From contig CM063502.1 of assembly GCA_032207245.1 (NCBI GenBank), positions 141,625,495-141,689,494 of the forward strand: a DNA stretch of 64,000 nucleotides, written 5' to 3'. Origin of the DNA: Pardosa pseudoannulata. Lineage: Eukaryota > Arthropoda > Arachnida > Araneae > Lycosidae. Shown here in pieces: positions 13,601 to 25,305 of the stretch (positions are counted from its first letter, which is position 1; each line of letters opens with the position of its first letter). The position numbers were made by a program, and so were the translations under genes. The notes under the pieces are model-generated. The model did not search any database. It was not told the origin of the DNA and saw nothing but the letters and a program-made list of their open reading frames with translations.

Positions 13601-14099
13601 ATTTTAATAATTTTAAAAATAATTTTAATTTTAATAATTTAATAATTTTAATTTTAATAATTTAATAATTTTAATTTTAATAATTTAATAATTTTAATTT
13701 TAATTTTAATAATTTTAATAATTTAATAATTTAATAATTTTAAATTTAATAATTTAATAATAATTTTAATAATAATATAAATTTCAAAAATTTTAAAAAT
13801 GCTAAGATACTGAAAATATATTTCTTATATTAATATAATACGAATTCAAAGAATACAATATTTAACTTCTACTTGAAAGGAAAATGTAGTTTCTAATTTA
13901 CAAATCCAAAAGTTAATTAAAAATTTAAGTGGATTTCTAATGTTCTAGTTTGTTGTACATGTTTAACTTTTATAATGTATTGTTTGACATAACATAAGTA
14001 AATATTTACAAATTAGGATTTCGATTTTTATATTGACTCAAATATAGGTTGTTTTAATGAAGATTTTTGATCTCGAAAATTCATGTCCCCTTATATAAC
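10641..14099. other. Long AT-rich non-coding stretch
   Basis: No gene seen. At 10885-10945 a scrap of the SINE-A tail is visible (CTATTAGCCGCCTGTGTGCAAGACAGTA). Similar GGTACTGAAAATATATTTCT blocks near 13563 and 13803 flank a low-complexity patch. The frame at 12264-12536 has no coding character. Confidence 0.5.
13585..13795. repeat. Low-complexity TTTTAATAATTTAATAA array
   Basis: Imperfect repetition of short TTTTAAT and TTTAATAA words for about 200 bp. Confidence 0.9.
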
Positions 14100-14710
14100 G
14101 AATTATAAAATAAATATCGAGGGATATAATGGGCATACCTATTTTATACTTTACTGAATACAATGTACAGGGATTAGCACATTGTTTATAATTTGCAGAA
14201 AAGCAGTTTTATAAAAATCTCGAGCATAGAAAAATAATTTAGATATGGAAAAAGATTTAAATAGAAAAATTACATAATAAATAAAGAAATCGAGTAGTAT
14301 AATGTGCTTTTCTGCTTAGTTAGATATCAAGAACAATATAAATGGGTTAATATGTCACTTAAAAATGGAAAGAACCCTTTTTTTTAAGCTTCTAGGATGA
14401 AAAAATGTGAAATAAATTTAATAACCAGATTAAAGAGTCAATATTAACTTATCTAGTTTATAGCCTTATATGTTAAGAAGATAGAGAAGACAATTTAAAT
14501 TGTTTCCTACTTTAAAAGTGTAGAGACAAATTTAAAAAAAGTTTCAACGAAGCCAAAACTGGATTTTTATAAAGAAATTGAAGTAGCAGAATTATATAGC
14601 ATATATAAATATCGAGTGATTTAGTAGGCTTTTCTGTTTAGCTGGATATAAAAATAATGTAAATAAAACATTATTTAAGAATACAGAGAGAAACATCTTA
14701 TGTACCTACA

Positions 14711-15337
14711 TTAACACTAGATTTACGGACCGAGCCAATTTGACTCATTAAAAATTTGATCAATATATATATATATAAAACTTTAATATCACTTTTCAAA
14801 AACACACGTTAGCTTTTAGTTAAGTAATAAAATATATGTAAACTTTCATTCCTCTTCCCCGCAGACCCCCTTGATTTCGCATTATCAAATGTGGTATACC
14901 TATTTTCACGGTTGTGAGCCAATTTGACTCATAGAATGTAGATGAAAATAAATAAATATAGTAATAAATATAGTATAAAGTATATAAAGTATAGTATAAA
15001 ATAAATATAGATAAGAAGTTGAGAACACTTCCATTCGAATGACAGAAATTCATGCTACTGATGCACGGAAGAATTGTCAAGTTCAACAATCATGCAAAAG
15101 AAACAGATGTAAAAAACATTGTGCTAAATGTAATAGAAACGTTTGCGGAATATGTGTTTCGAAAACAGATTTTATATGTAAAAAATGATTTCCATGAATT
15201 TTTTGATAATAAACATTTTATTTAAATTAATTTGGAACTATTTTCTTTGCAAAAAACTTCAATTTTCTTGTATGAGTCAAATTGGCTCACTTCAGTAAAA
15301 ATAGGTATATGATCAACATCGGCAAATCTAGTGTTAA
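14711..15337 (+). mobile_element. piggyBac deletion derivative, 627 bp
   Basis: Both ends are TTAACACTAGATTT. Palindrome GAGCC-AATTT-GACTC lies 17 bp inside the left TTAA (14732-14746). Its inverse lies 45 bp inside the right TTAA (15274-15288), the same 17/45 geometry as the MITE at 4897. An extra copy of the long-end motif (TATACCTATTTTCACGG plus palindrome) sits internally at 14893-14930. Only the 3' tip of a transposase survives (15063-15188). Inserted in the satellite. Confidence 0.88.
15063..15188 (+). pseudogene. piggyBac transposase C-terminal CRD remnant
   Basis: A 41-codon frame ending in TGA contains paired cysteines and a histidine spaced like the piggyBac cysteine-rich domain: CKRNRCKKHCAKC, then NVCGICVSKTDFICKK. 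In the known family this zinc-binding domain follows the DDD catalytic core and binds the transposon ends. No core remains upstream, so the copy cannot make an active enzyme. The frame has no ATG of its own. Confidence 0.75.
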
Positions 15338-18300
15338 AATTGCTGAGTAATTGATATGAAACTACAATAACAAAGTTGAAAAGATAATATTATTATCAAC
15401 TTATTTAATTGGCTTATAGTTTTAAGAAATAGTAAAGGCAATATAAATTGATTAACACTTTAACTATCGAAGAACAAATATTTAAGAAAATTTTAATCGA
15501 AAAACACACTTTCTAATTTAAAGGGAAACTTAATTAGCAAAATAACACTTTCAATATATATAAAAGAATTTTTTTTGACTTATCACTTTAACAAGGTATG
15601 GAAGACAATGCTAAAAAGTTTGTTCATTAAGAATACAGACACGAATTTCTTAAATATTTTCCATCTCGGCCGAAAACAAGATAAATTTCTAAGAAAATAT
15701 AATTACATAGTCGTTAAAAATAATAAGTCTTAACTGTGCTTGTCTGTTTCAAAAAACATTAAAGGTAGAATATTTTGACAAATTCAGCTATTATTACATT
15801 ATTATACATTGTACACAATTTTTTAAAATATCCAACGACGGAAAAAAAAAGAGATAAAACTGAAATAGCAAAATTATAGAGTCAACATAAATATCCAGTA
15901 ATTCACTGGGCTTATCGGTTTCAGCACTAATATAAGACATTGTAAGACTGTACAAGTTGATAAGTACATTAATAATATGGTTTTAAACAATTATTTTCAG
16001 AAATTGTATGGAGAAAAAAATTAGGAAATGTAAACAGCAAACTTTCGTGATCAATATAAATATTCAATAATTTACTGAGTTTACACGTTTCAAGAAATAT
16101 CGCAGACAGTACAAAAGGATTTATACATTAACAAGCGGAAACAAACAACAACAACAAAAAGTTGTCATGGAGGAAAAAATTGCATATTTATATCAAGGAC
16201 ATTTCTGTAGCAAAACCTGCCAGTTAAAATAAGTACACAGTGATTTATTAGGTTTATCTGTTTAGGAAAATATATCATACAGTACAAATAAATTAGTACA
16301 TTAAAATACAAAAAAACATAAAAATACAAAAACAAATAATTTTTCATTTTTCATCGAGACGAAAACTGACAGAAGACAGAAAAAAATTCATACACAGAAA
16401 TTTCAATAACAAAATCTGGCAATTAATATAAATATGGCGGGATTTACTAAACTTCTATTTAAGAAACTACCGCTAACAGTACTAAGCCATTTGTATAGTA
16501 AAAATACGAAAAAAAAAAACAATTTTTAAAGAAAGTTTTATCGAGGCAAAATATTGCGTATTCATACAAAGAAATTTCAATAACAAAATCTGTCTGTTAA
16601 TATAAGAATCTACTGGGCTTATCCGTTTAAAACAAGTAACACTGACGATTTGAATTGATAAGAACATTAAAAATTTAAAAACAGTTAAAGAAGTTTATAA
16701 AGGCAAAATCCGCAGAAAATTAAATCGCGATAGTCAATAAAAATACCAAGTTATTAACAGCGCTTTCCTGTTTCAGATCGCATTCACGACAATAAAAATT
16801 TATCAGTATATTAATAATAAGGTGTCAAATAACACTTAAAAAAGTTTTCATAGAGAATAAAGTTTGGAAACTTAAATACCCGTATTAAACAATATTACCA
16901 TACAAGGAAGTATTAAATGAGTCTTTACGGAAAGAAATTTCAATAACAAGATCTGGTAATTAGTATCAATACTGCGTGAGTTTTCTGTTTGAGATATCAA
17001 AGACTGTATTGATATATTCGTCTAATCAAAATACGGAGATAAATAATTTTAAAAAGTTTACATTCAGTAAAAAAATTGCGGATTTCTATAAAAAAATTTC
17101 AAAAACAAAATCTAACAGCAATTAGAAATGCAGAGTGATTTACTGATATTACCTGTTTAAGATGTCAGAGACGGTATTAATTGATTAATATATTCAAATT
17201 TCGAAAATAATCAGTTTTGAGTAAAAGTTTTCAAAAAATCGAAATTCAAAATTTGTTAATACATTAATAAGTACATTGATAATACGGAGTAAAAAAAACT
17301 ATTTAGAAAGTTTCCAAAACGAAAATATGAAGAAACATAAACAGCAAAACTGTATGGGCAATATAATCATTTAACAATATAATGGATTTATCTGCTATAA
17401 TCCATTATAGGAAAAATATCCCTAAAAGTACAAATAAATTAGAACATTAAAAACATAGAGATTAATAATTGAAAGAAAGTTTTCATATTCAAGTCAAAAC
17501 AAGTGTGTGGATTTACATATGAGAAATTCCATAACAAAAAGAGCTAATACAAATACGGAGTGATATGACTGTTTAAAAAGATGCCAAAGATCAAAATAAT
17601 TGATTTCAAAACCCGACGAACAACATTTTTTTTTAGTGTCTATCGGAGCAAAAAAATTCGGATTCGTATATAGATATTTCAATAAGAAAATATAAAAGCT
17701 AATATAAATAAGTAGTCATTATTCTGGCCCATTTAAGAAAATATCACTGAGAGTACAAAATTATTAGTACATGATTAATACAGAAACAAATTTTTGAAAC
17801 TATTTTTCTCAATATGAAATATTCCGGATTCATTTAAAGAAAATTTAAAAACAAAATTTGTCAGTTACTATGAAAGCTGAGAGATTTCTTGGGCTAAATG
17901 CTTAAAGAAAATATTGTTGACAGTACAAATTATTGAGTACAATTATTGAGTACAGTTTGTGTTAAAAGAACGGAAGCATACAATATATAATGTTTTCGAA
18001 TTGAGGCAAAAAAAAATTACGGATTTATACAATAAGATATAACAAACTTTGGCAGGAAATATTAATAAATTCGGAGAGATTTTTTAAGGTGTCAAAGACC
18101 AAATTAATTGACTAGTTCATTCAAAACACGAAAATAAAGTTTTTTTTAATTTTTCATCGAGGCAAAATATTGAGGATTTTTATAAAAAAGTTTCAATAAG
18201 AAAATCAGGAAGTTGTTTAAAATATCATTGTTAGTTCTAATAAATTAGTATATTGGTAATGTAGTTAGTACGGAAGTAAGCAATTCTTTAAAAAAGATGT

Positions 18301-20744
18301 CATGGAGGCAAAATATTGTGAACTTACATATATAAATTTAAGAAAAAAAAATGTTTTAAGTTAATATAAATAGAAAGATTTTTAAGTTCATTTCTTTAAA
18401 ATGTCATTGACAGTACAAATATATTAGTACTTTAAGAAATAAGGAAGCAAACAATTTTCTAAAATACTTCTACCACGACAAAAATTGTGGATTATATTAA
18501 GAAATTTCAATAACAAAATGTAAATGTTAATGTAAATTAGAAGTCAGATACTGGACTAATAGTAATATGTCGATGACCCTAGTTATTGAAAGTACATTCA
18601 AAACACGGTGATCAACAGTTTTTTAAATATCTAACTCCCAAATTAATTAAAATGCTAATTAGTACATTAATAAGACGCAGTCAAAGAATTATTTTAAAAA
18701 GTTTCCACCAAGAAAAAAAAATAAAACTTAAATAAGAAAGTTACACAGTTACTATAAATATCCGGTGATCTAGTGGTCTTATGTGTTTAAAAAAATATCG
18801 CAGATATTACAAATTTATTAATACATTAAAAAATAGGACACAAACAAGCCGTGGAATTACGGATATACGTAAGAAAATTTCAGTAGCCAAATCTGGCAGT
18901 TAATATAAATATTTAAGAATTCACTTTGTTTATCTGTTTAAAAAATTTCTAACTGTACAAAGTTATTTAAACTTAAAAAAATACAAAAAAGATTTTTTAA
19001 AAAATTTTCATCGATGAAAAAATAATCTAATTTATATAAAGAAATTTCAACAACATAATCTGATAGTTAATATAAATACGGAGTGATTTTTCAATTTAAG
19101 AAGATGTCCAAGACCGTATTGATTTATTTTGGTTCATTAAACAGAAACAAACAGTTTTTGAAGAAGTTTTCCAAAAATAAAAAACAAAAATTAATTAATA
19201 CCTTGAATAGTACATTAACAATAGGGAGTTAAACATGCATTTAAAAAGTTTTTATGCAGAACAAAATTGAGTAAACATAAACAGCAAAAGTTCGCACCCA
19301 ATATAAATAGAAAACGGTTTAATGGGCTTATCTGTTTAAAAAAATTTGTCACTCATAGAACAAATTATTTAGCACGTTAAAAAGACGGATACCAACAATT
19401 TATTAAAAAAAGGGGTTTTATTGGGGTAAAATTACGGATTTATGTAAATCTCAAAACAAATTCTGGCAGTTAATATAAATACAGAGTCATTAACTGGGTT
19501 ATCTGTTTCAAAAAATCACTGACAGTATAAACTGTTTATCACATTAAAGTACAGAAACAAACAACTTCGGGAAAATAAGTTTTCATAGAGAGAAAAAATT
19601 GCAGTTTTATATAAAGAAATGTTAATAACACAATATAATAAATAAGGATTATTTTTCTGTTGGCAAAAACATCAAACAGCATATTAATTGATTTATCCAT
19701 TCAAAATAAGTTTTGACAAAAGTTTCACTGATTATAAGCCAAGTTCTGGAATAATTTATAAAAAAAATTAAATAACATAATCGATAAAAATACCAAATTA
19801 TTAACAGGTCTTATATATTTCAGAAGAATTAAAAACAGTATAAATCGGTTATTACGGAGGTTAGTAAATTAGCAATGCGAAATCAATTAGTTTTAAAAAT
19901 TCCACCGAGGAAAATTTCCGTAATTCAATTTTCTTAAAATTAAAGAAACTTAAATAGAAAAATTACACCATATATATAAAAATCCTGTGATTCACTGACA
20001 TTATAAACTTTAGGAATTATCACAAACAGAACAAATTGATTAGCACATTAACTATACGGAAATAAGCACTATTTTTAAAAAGTTTTTATCGGGGTAAAGT
20101 TTGAAGACGACTACAAAGAAACATCAATAACACAATATGATAGTTAATATAATAAATAGGGAATAATTTTTCTGTTTTAGAAGACGTCAAAGAGCTATTT
20201 ACTGATTTAATCCACTCAAAACAAATCTTTTGAAAAAATCTTATAGACTAATGTAAACCAAGTTCCAAAACAATTTATATGAAAATTTAAATAATCTATT
20301 TAAATGTGAAGTTATAAACTAGATTATAAGTTTCCGAAGACGTTAATTAAAGGTAGTATAAACTGATTAATGTGATGATTATTACATTAATAATACGAAG
20401 TCAAACAATTATTTGAAAAAATTTCCACTGAGAAAAAAGTGAGAAATAAATATCAAAATTACACAGTCAATGCAAATATACAGAGATATACTGTGATTAT
20501 TACTTAAAGAAGATATCAACAGTAAAAATTCATTCAAATATTAAAAATATGGAAACAAACAGTCTTTTAAAAAGTTTTCATCAAGTAAGAAAATTGCGGT
20601 TTCTTGTACTTGCAAAGAAATAACAATAAAAAAATCTGACATGTAATCTAATAAATCTAGGGTGGATTTTCTGTTTAAAAAAATGACAAAGAGGATATTA
20701 GTAAAGTTATTTGGCTTAATGTGAGCGAAGGTGTGGGAGCTTAC

Positions 20745-20793
20745 CTTGGGAGGCCACGAGGATGAGCGCCATGAGCAGCGGCGTGATCCCCAT
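20745..20793 (-). CDS. First coding exon with signal-peptide leader
   Basis: On the minus strand an ATG with A at -3 and G at +4 opens the frame MGITPLLMALILVASQ. After 49 nt it reaches a strong donor (CCCAAG then GTAAGC), giving a phase-1 intron. The short N-terminus, hydrophobic LLMALILVA core and small residues before the junction look like a secretory signal peptide. A leader exon ending in phase 1 is common among secreted and cell-surface proteins. The TATA box about 100 bp upstream and the CpG island support a real gene start. The protein is not identified because no later exon was recognised in the 20 kb on its 3' side. The first intron runs at once into the satellite array. Confidence 0.65.
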
Positions 20794-20865
20794 TCTCTCT
20801 CCACGAGTTGGCGAACGGGAGTGAGCCGCAACAGGTGGCTCCGAAACGAGCGCTCGCGGGGGGAC

Positions 20866-20900
20866 TATCGCGCCGGGCGCGCCCACCCGCCCTTTTATGC
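20866..20900 (-). promoter_or_regulatory. TATA box and predicted start site
   Basis: On the minus strand GCATAAAAGG (20900-20891) is a good TATA element. About 30 nt downstream lies CGATAGTC (around 20863-20870), a reasonable position for the transcription start. This would give a 5' leader of about 70 nt before the ATG at 20793. Confidence 0.6.
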
Positions 20901-21046
20901 AGACAGACACGACGCGCGCAGCGACACGCCACACCTCTCCACGCGTAGAGTCCCACGGCCGGCAGGGAAACATACACCACGGATATACACACTTTCTCAT
21001 ACACGTGAGTGTATGTGTGGGCCGATATGTAAGCATCCTATACAGC

Positions 21047-21110
21047 TAAACCTCGATATATCGTTTTTAAGGGGACGGAAAAGGAAAACGGTGAATGCGG
21101 GAAATTGATG
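21047..21110 (+). mobile_element. Possible pogo/Tigger-like terminal fragment
   Basis: TACAGCTAAACCTCGATATA followed by a purine-rich CGGAAAAGGAAAACGG-like stretch resembles the terminal repeats of pogo/Tigger-type elements and the sequence at 24816-24872 read in reverse. No partner end was found, so this is a fragment at best. Confidence 0.3.
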
Positions 21111-21264
21111 CAGAAAATGTGTAAATGTGTGAATATGAATAAATTATTCACAACATCCAAGGGAAAGGTTGAACATTTTAATATGATAAACTTATATATG
21201 GAAAGATATTTAACATTTTAAAAATATTTTGTAATTCACTCCTGCTTTCAAAGCCGAAATAACG

Positions 21265-21300
21265 TTAAAACACCCGTTGGAGTCATTTCTACTCCAATTA
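21265..21300 (+). mobile_element. Solitary piggyBac-like end
   Basis: TTAA is followed by AACACCCG and a 7-bp palindrome TTGGAGT-CATTTCT-ACTCCAA (21277-21297). The palindrome style matches the piggyBac ends elsewhere in the window, but the distance from the TTAA is shorter and no partner end was found. Confidence 0.35.
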
Positions 21301-22183
21301 ATATATATTCTTTTATAAAATCAAATAATATTTATATATTTATCTATCTGCCTATATATGTATGTATGTGTGTGTATTATAGAAATATATATATACACAT
21401 GTATAATTATATTCTTTAGCGACAAATATATAGTACCTATATATTTTAAAACGCTATATATTTATACATTTTAAATTTCTAATAACCTGGATATTACACT
21501 AGAATATAAAAATGAAGTGCATAACCTTTATATAAATACACACACACATACACACACATATATATAAAATGTGTGTGTATTCATACATATTTATATACAT
21601 ATACCGTCGACATTCTCAACAGCAAGTAGCAAGTTTCCGGTGTCCAAAAATCCAAAGTGTACTTTGGGGTTTTATACATATTCATTTTACTGCCCTCCTC
21701 CCTCTCCCGCAAACACTGAAAGCCCAAAATGTGTAAAACAATAAATAAAACAAAACTAAACAATACGAAAATCTGAAGCAAATCTTGAATTTTTATTAAT
21801 CGGTATTTAATAGACAATAACAAGTTTAATTTTTTCTAAAAAAGTTTGAACGGTTAATTTAATAATCTTAAAACGTTAAACAAGCACGGGCTAAACCTTG
21901 TAACCATTTCAAAAACATTAGAATATTGTTTATTGGTTTACTATATCCAGTTGATAAAAAGAAAGAAAAATTAGCATATTTACAAATATTTTTAAAATAG
22001 CAATTAATGGAACTTTCCAAAAACCGGGCTTAGCCCTCACTTTGTACAGGTAGATCACCTGATTGTAAAGGGTAAGTATTCTGTCGCCTCCACCTCTGAA
22101 AGTACTTTTTAACTATAACTGTGCACGTGTATATGAGATTTTAATTTTGACAAATCTTCGTGTACTTGAAAGAAACTCCTACC
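21301..22183. other. AT-rich spacer with short TA/TG/CA runs
   Basis: Contains several TATGTATG and CACACATA runs (21340-21600). No gene recognised. Confidence 0.5.
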
Positions 22184-22213
22184 GATTCAGGTTCCTGAAA
22201 AGGAACCTGAATC
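22184..22213. repeat. Perfect 13-bp hairpin with GAAA loop
   Basis: GATTCAGGTTCCT, loop GAAA, then AGGAACCTGAATC. There are no mismatches. Nothing nearby explains it. Confidence 0.95.
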
Positions 22214-22463
22214 TTCCTCCTGTCCTTTCTCATGATGTTGGTTCTGATCTATGGGTAGGTCCACCACCGTTGTAAATTTACAACCTGTTAGGTTACTAAC
22301 TATGTGGTGGTTTAGGAAGGCCGTGATGCTACAGAAATTTTTATGCTGTCCACATGACATTGAAACATTCTCAATAAATCAACACAAAATCCTTTTCCCA
22401 GTTCTCCGAAATTCCCCAAAACCAGGACTTCGAACTGTAGTTATTTCTTTTGGATTCAACTAA

Positions 22464-22721
22464 TATATGAGCCGCTCAGTGCATACATTGACTAACTCAA
22501 TTTTTTGAAAAACTACAAACATATTATAAAAGCTCTTAAAAGATGCTAAGAGTAGCCTATTCACCGATCCACTGACCCAAAAAAATTATTATTAATCCAT
22601 GCTGATAACTAAAATTGGGGAATATTGGTTTGAATGAGAACTGCGTGGAATATTTTAAGTATTGACGTTCCAGTTTATCTATATCCAAAAAATGGAGTTA
22701 GTCAATGTGTGCACTGAACAG

Positions 22722-22730
<9 letters not shown>
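22464..22730. mobile_element. 267-bp inverted-repeat element (MITE)
   Basis: The left end TATATGAGCCGCTCAGTGCA, continuing through ACATTGACTAACTC, is matched in inverse at 22685-22730 with about four differences over about 45 bp. The interior of about 180 bp has no frame. The outer edge on the right merges into a (TA)n tract, so the target duplication cannot be read. The family is not identified. Confidence 0.75.
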
Positions 22731-22811
<81 letters not shown>

Positions 22812-22812
22812 A
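22726..22812. repeat. (TA)n(TG)n microsatellite
   Basis: About 14 TA units followed by about 24 TG units with small interruptions. Confidence 0.97.
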
Positions 22813-23924
22813 GTAAAAATTAAAATTTAAAATAAGATTAAATAAGAAATATTATTAGTAATCTTGATGCGTCTTGATATTATCAAGGAAAATTAAATTA
22901 TATATTAATTAAAAAGAAAATAAATATAAAATATAGAGAATTGGAATAGGAATTGGTATACTTGAAGCGGAGGGGGGGGGGAATTGTGACCCCCACACTC
23001 CGGTTAAATGGCCATTTTAATCAGCTGAAACGCCTTCGGTCACCATAAGTACACCAATAAAAACAGACTAATTGCCTAAAAACAATCCATACAAAAATAA
23101 GACTATAAACTAAAGTAAAATTAAAATCAATAACAACTAACCTATGTATACATTAAAAACTACTACAAGAACATTCAATATCATTATAAAATCCACTAAA
23201 AAATCTTATACTATGCATACATATACTTATGTCCAATCAACAAGACGTAGAACGTCTTCTTTACTTGTTTTAAAATACGACTGCAAAATGCGAAGAATAA
23301 AAGTTTGTGGGTAACCAGCAATTAAAATGTGGTTAAAATGTTCCTTAATTAGCAAAGTATAAGGAAGATATCATAGAAATGTTTAAAAATATACACAAAA
23401 TTCTTTAAAGTAGATGAAAATTTTTAATTCAAAACCTAGCATACATAAAATGTTAAACGTTTTTCCAAAAAAGGTCACTTCTAGAAACCTTAACTTTAAT
23501 TTTTCTTCAAGATACAAATAAAGCATGAAAAATGTAAATAAAATACTAAGTTTATTAAATACTAAAAGTTTAACTAATTCTCCACTCACAAGAAGCAGCA
23601 TTCTGCCCGCTCAAGGGCGTGAAGAAGCATAGTTAGTAAATAAGTAATGGAGATAACACATTGGTCAATGTTCAAAAAATGTTCATTCACCAATTTTCCT
23701 AAAACATGGAAAAGCTACTGATTGGATAAGACAAATTGTTGCTAGAAACAAAAGATTAACAATTTAACATCTAATAAATAATACACTAATTCAAAATTTG
23801 AAAAAAGGACTTCGTAAATAAAGTTTTGCACAGTATCACGAAGGTCCCCTATACCAAACAAATTTCATGCCTATAGGCAGGGCCTGTGCTAACGTTTTTG
23901 CTTCTCTAGGAAAACTCAAGCTGC
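22813..23924. other. AT-rich spacer
   Basis: A run of G at 22972-22981 is the only marked feature. No gene recognised; the frame at 23383-23601 on the minus strand is leucine/phenylalanine-rich and looks non-coding. Confidence 0.5.
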
Positions 23925-24105
23925 TACTCAAGCTAAAATAAAACTTTTCTCTTCCAGAAAAATATTCATTTATTACTCATTTATTTTATAGATTTCAGTG
24001 ATCAAAATATATTTTTGTGGGTTGTTCATTCTTCTTTACTCTATTTCAGGATGTTTTGCTGCTCCAAACTTTTTCCGCCATAGACAGTCACCTACTTTGC
24101 ATACC
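23925..24105 (+). repeat. Dispersed repeat, hAT-like family, copy 1
   Basis: Shares TACTCATTTATTTT, GTAATCAAAATRTATTTTTG-like, GGGTTGT and a TTTTGCCGYCRTAGRCAGTC-like block with 35465-35683. The second copy ends in GAGCCAGCCCTGG, which resembles a hAT-type terminal repeat. This copy lacks a clear end. Confidence 0.5.
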
Positions 24106-24179
24106 AAATAGAGCTATCCCTAATTGTTTGTACAGTTTACGAGGAAACGCTTTTACATACATCCATACTCTGTATTTCA

Positions 24180-24872
24180 TAAACAATCGAACCCAATATA
24201 TCGAACCTGAAGGGATAAAAGATTCTGTTCGCTATATCTGAACCATTATGGAAAATTAGATCTAACAAGATGTAACAAGATGTAACTCTTATTCAATAAA
24301 GGTTTAATTGAACAAGGGATTAAAAAAACTATATTAAAGACCTTTATTAAGTTACCCAAAATATATTGAAATTCAAGTTTAAATTTTAATAACTATTTAT
24401 CAATTAAATTTTGATAATTTATTAAATTGTGTAAAGGAAGGCAAACGAAACAAATAGTTTTATTTTTAACTATTACTCACTATTTTGGTACAGAAATAAT
24501 CTGTAACTGTGAACCGTTTTTAAGAAACATTCCTAAAATTTTTTGCCTAGTACATTACAAGATTACAACAATTCTTCTGATAATTCTTTGTATTTGCGAG
24601 GTCAAAAACTCAATTTCATGGTTTTTGTTATGAACTTACCGATAAAAAACATTTTCCACAACTATGGAAAAGTTTTAAGCATAAAATTGAGAAAGAAAAG
24701 TATTCAGTGGATATCTGAAAAAAATTCGTTATATCCGATTTCTAAAATTTAGGAGGTTAAAAAGAATAAATTAACTTGAAAACAGTAAAAAAAAGACGGG
24801 GAAAACTTTTCGCTCGTTATATCCCGGAGTTCGTTACCTTTCGGTATTGCTATAATGGGATTCGACTGTATT
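24180..24872. mobile_element. Possible pogo/Tigger-like non-autonomous element
   Basis: The right end, read inward on the minus strand, is TACAGTCGAATCCCATTATA. On the left, ATCGAACCCAATATATCGAA and TCGCTATATCTGAACC near 24186-24245 share the same GAAYCC...TATA.CGAA vocabulary in the opposite sense. The exact left boundary is uncertain and the interior has no transposase. Confidence 0.4.
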
Positions 24873-24884
24873 AGATTACTCACA

Positions 24885-24950
24885 CTAGGGCTGACTCTAA
24901 CAGTTTTTTCGCCCTGGACAAAATTTAAAATTCCACCCTCCTTCCTACAC
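24885..24950 (+). repeat. Possible end of hAT-like family
   Basis: CTAGGGCTGACTC followed by TTTTTTCGCCCTGGACAAAATT is similar in vocabulary, inverted, to the terminal GAGCCAGCCCTGG at 35671-35683. Only a fragment is visible. Confidence 0.3.
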
Positions 24951-25089
24951 GATAAGAATCACTATACAAAATTTTCAGGGATCAGGTTTTTTTAAAAACT
25001 GTGTATAAGCATAAAATTTATATTTATTTTACGAATATAAAAAGTTTTACAGCAATGAATACTTGCACTCATTACCATGAATTGCTTAA

Positions 25090-25263
25090 GGTTTGGTTTG
25101 GAGCGCCACGGTCTACTTTTTGCAACAAGAGGGACAATGAGACCTCGACCTACTGCTTACAGCCGATTCCGAACTGCTAGAAACATCCATACTACAGTGG
25201 GATTCGAACCCACGAACTCCAGTTCCGAAGACCAGCACCTTAACCATTCGTCCATCTTTCGTC
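25090..25263 (-). mobile_element. SINE-A copy with target duplication
   Basis: It is flanked by the perfect 14-bp direct repeat CATGAATTGCTTAA (25076-25089 and 25264-25277). Minus-strand order: A-box region GGACGAATGGTTAAGGTGCT, B-box GGGTTCGAATCCCAC, unique body, then CTCCAAACCAAACC tail. The perfect duplication shows LINE-type target-primed insertion and a fairly young copy. Confidence 0.93.
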
Positions 25264-25305
25264 CATGAATTGCTTAAACAAAGTACTCACATACGTATGC
25301 CACTT

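Larger units (their letters stand above)
14100..20700. repeat. Degenerate satellite of about 6 kb
   Basis: One plan recurs dozens of times at roughly 150-200 bp spacing. It runs GAAATTTCAATAACAAAAT, then TTAATATAAATA, a TGATTTACTGGGCTTATCTG-like block, GTACAAATTAATTAGTACATTAA, AAAACAAACAATTTTTAAAAA, and a TTTTCATCGAGGCAAAAA-like block. At least two unit variants alternate; one carries a CAAATTATTAACAG/CTTTCCTGTTTCAG-like block. Copies are heavily diverged with frequent indels, so the array is old. It is interrupted by the piggyBac derivative at 14711-15337, and its right edge lies about 40 bp from the splice donor of the gene at 20745. Confidence 0.8.
20741..21000 (-). promoter_or_regulatory. 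CpG-rich promoter island
   Basis: This short stretch stands out sharply from its AT-rich surroundings. It is rich in G, C and CpG (for example CGCGCCGGGCGCGCCC at 20869-20884) and has many GC boxes. It covers the promoter, 5' leader and first exon of the minus-strand gene that starts at 20793. Such retention of CpG suggests selection or absence of germline methylation; that is inference. Confidence 0.7.

Noticed and set aside
20731..21108. 125-codon plus-strand frame across the GC-rich island
   Set aside because: It is arginine-rich because it reads CpG-rich DNA, and it overlaps a better supported minus-strand TATA box, ATG and splice donor.
25190..25260. A true tRNA gene
   Set aside because: The tRNA-like segment is the head of a SINE with a body, tail and target duplications. 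The same holds at 8290, 25860 and 39930.
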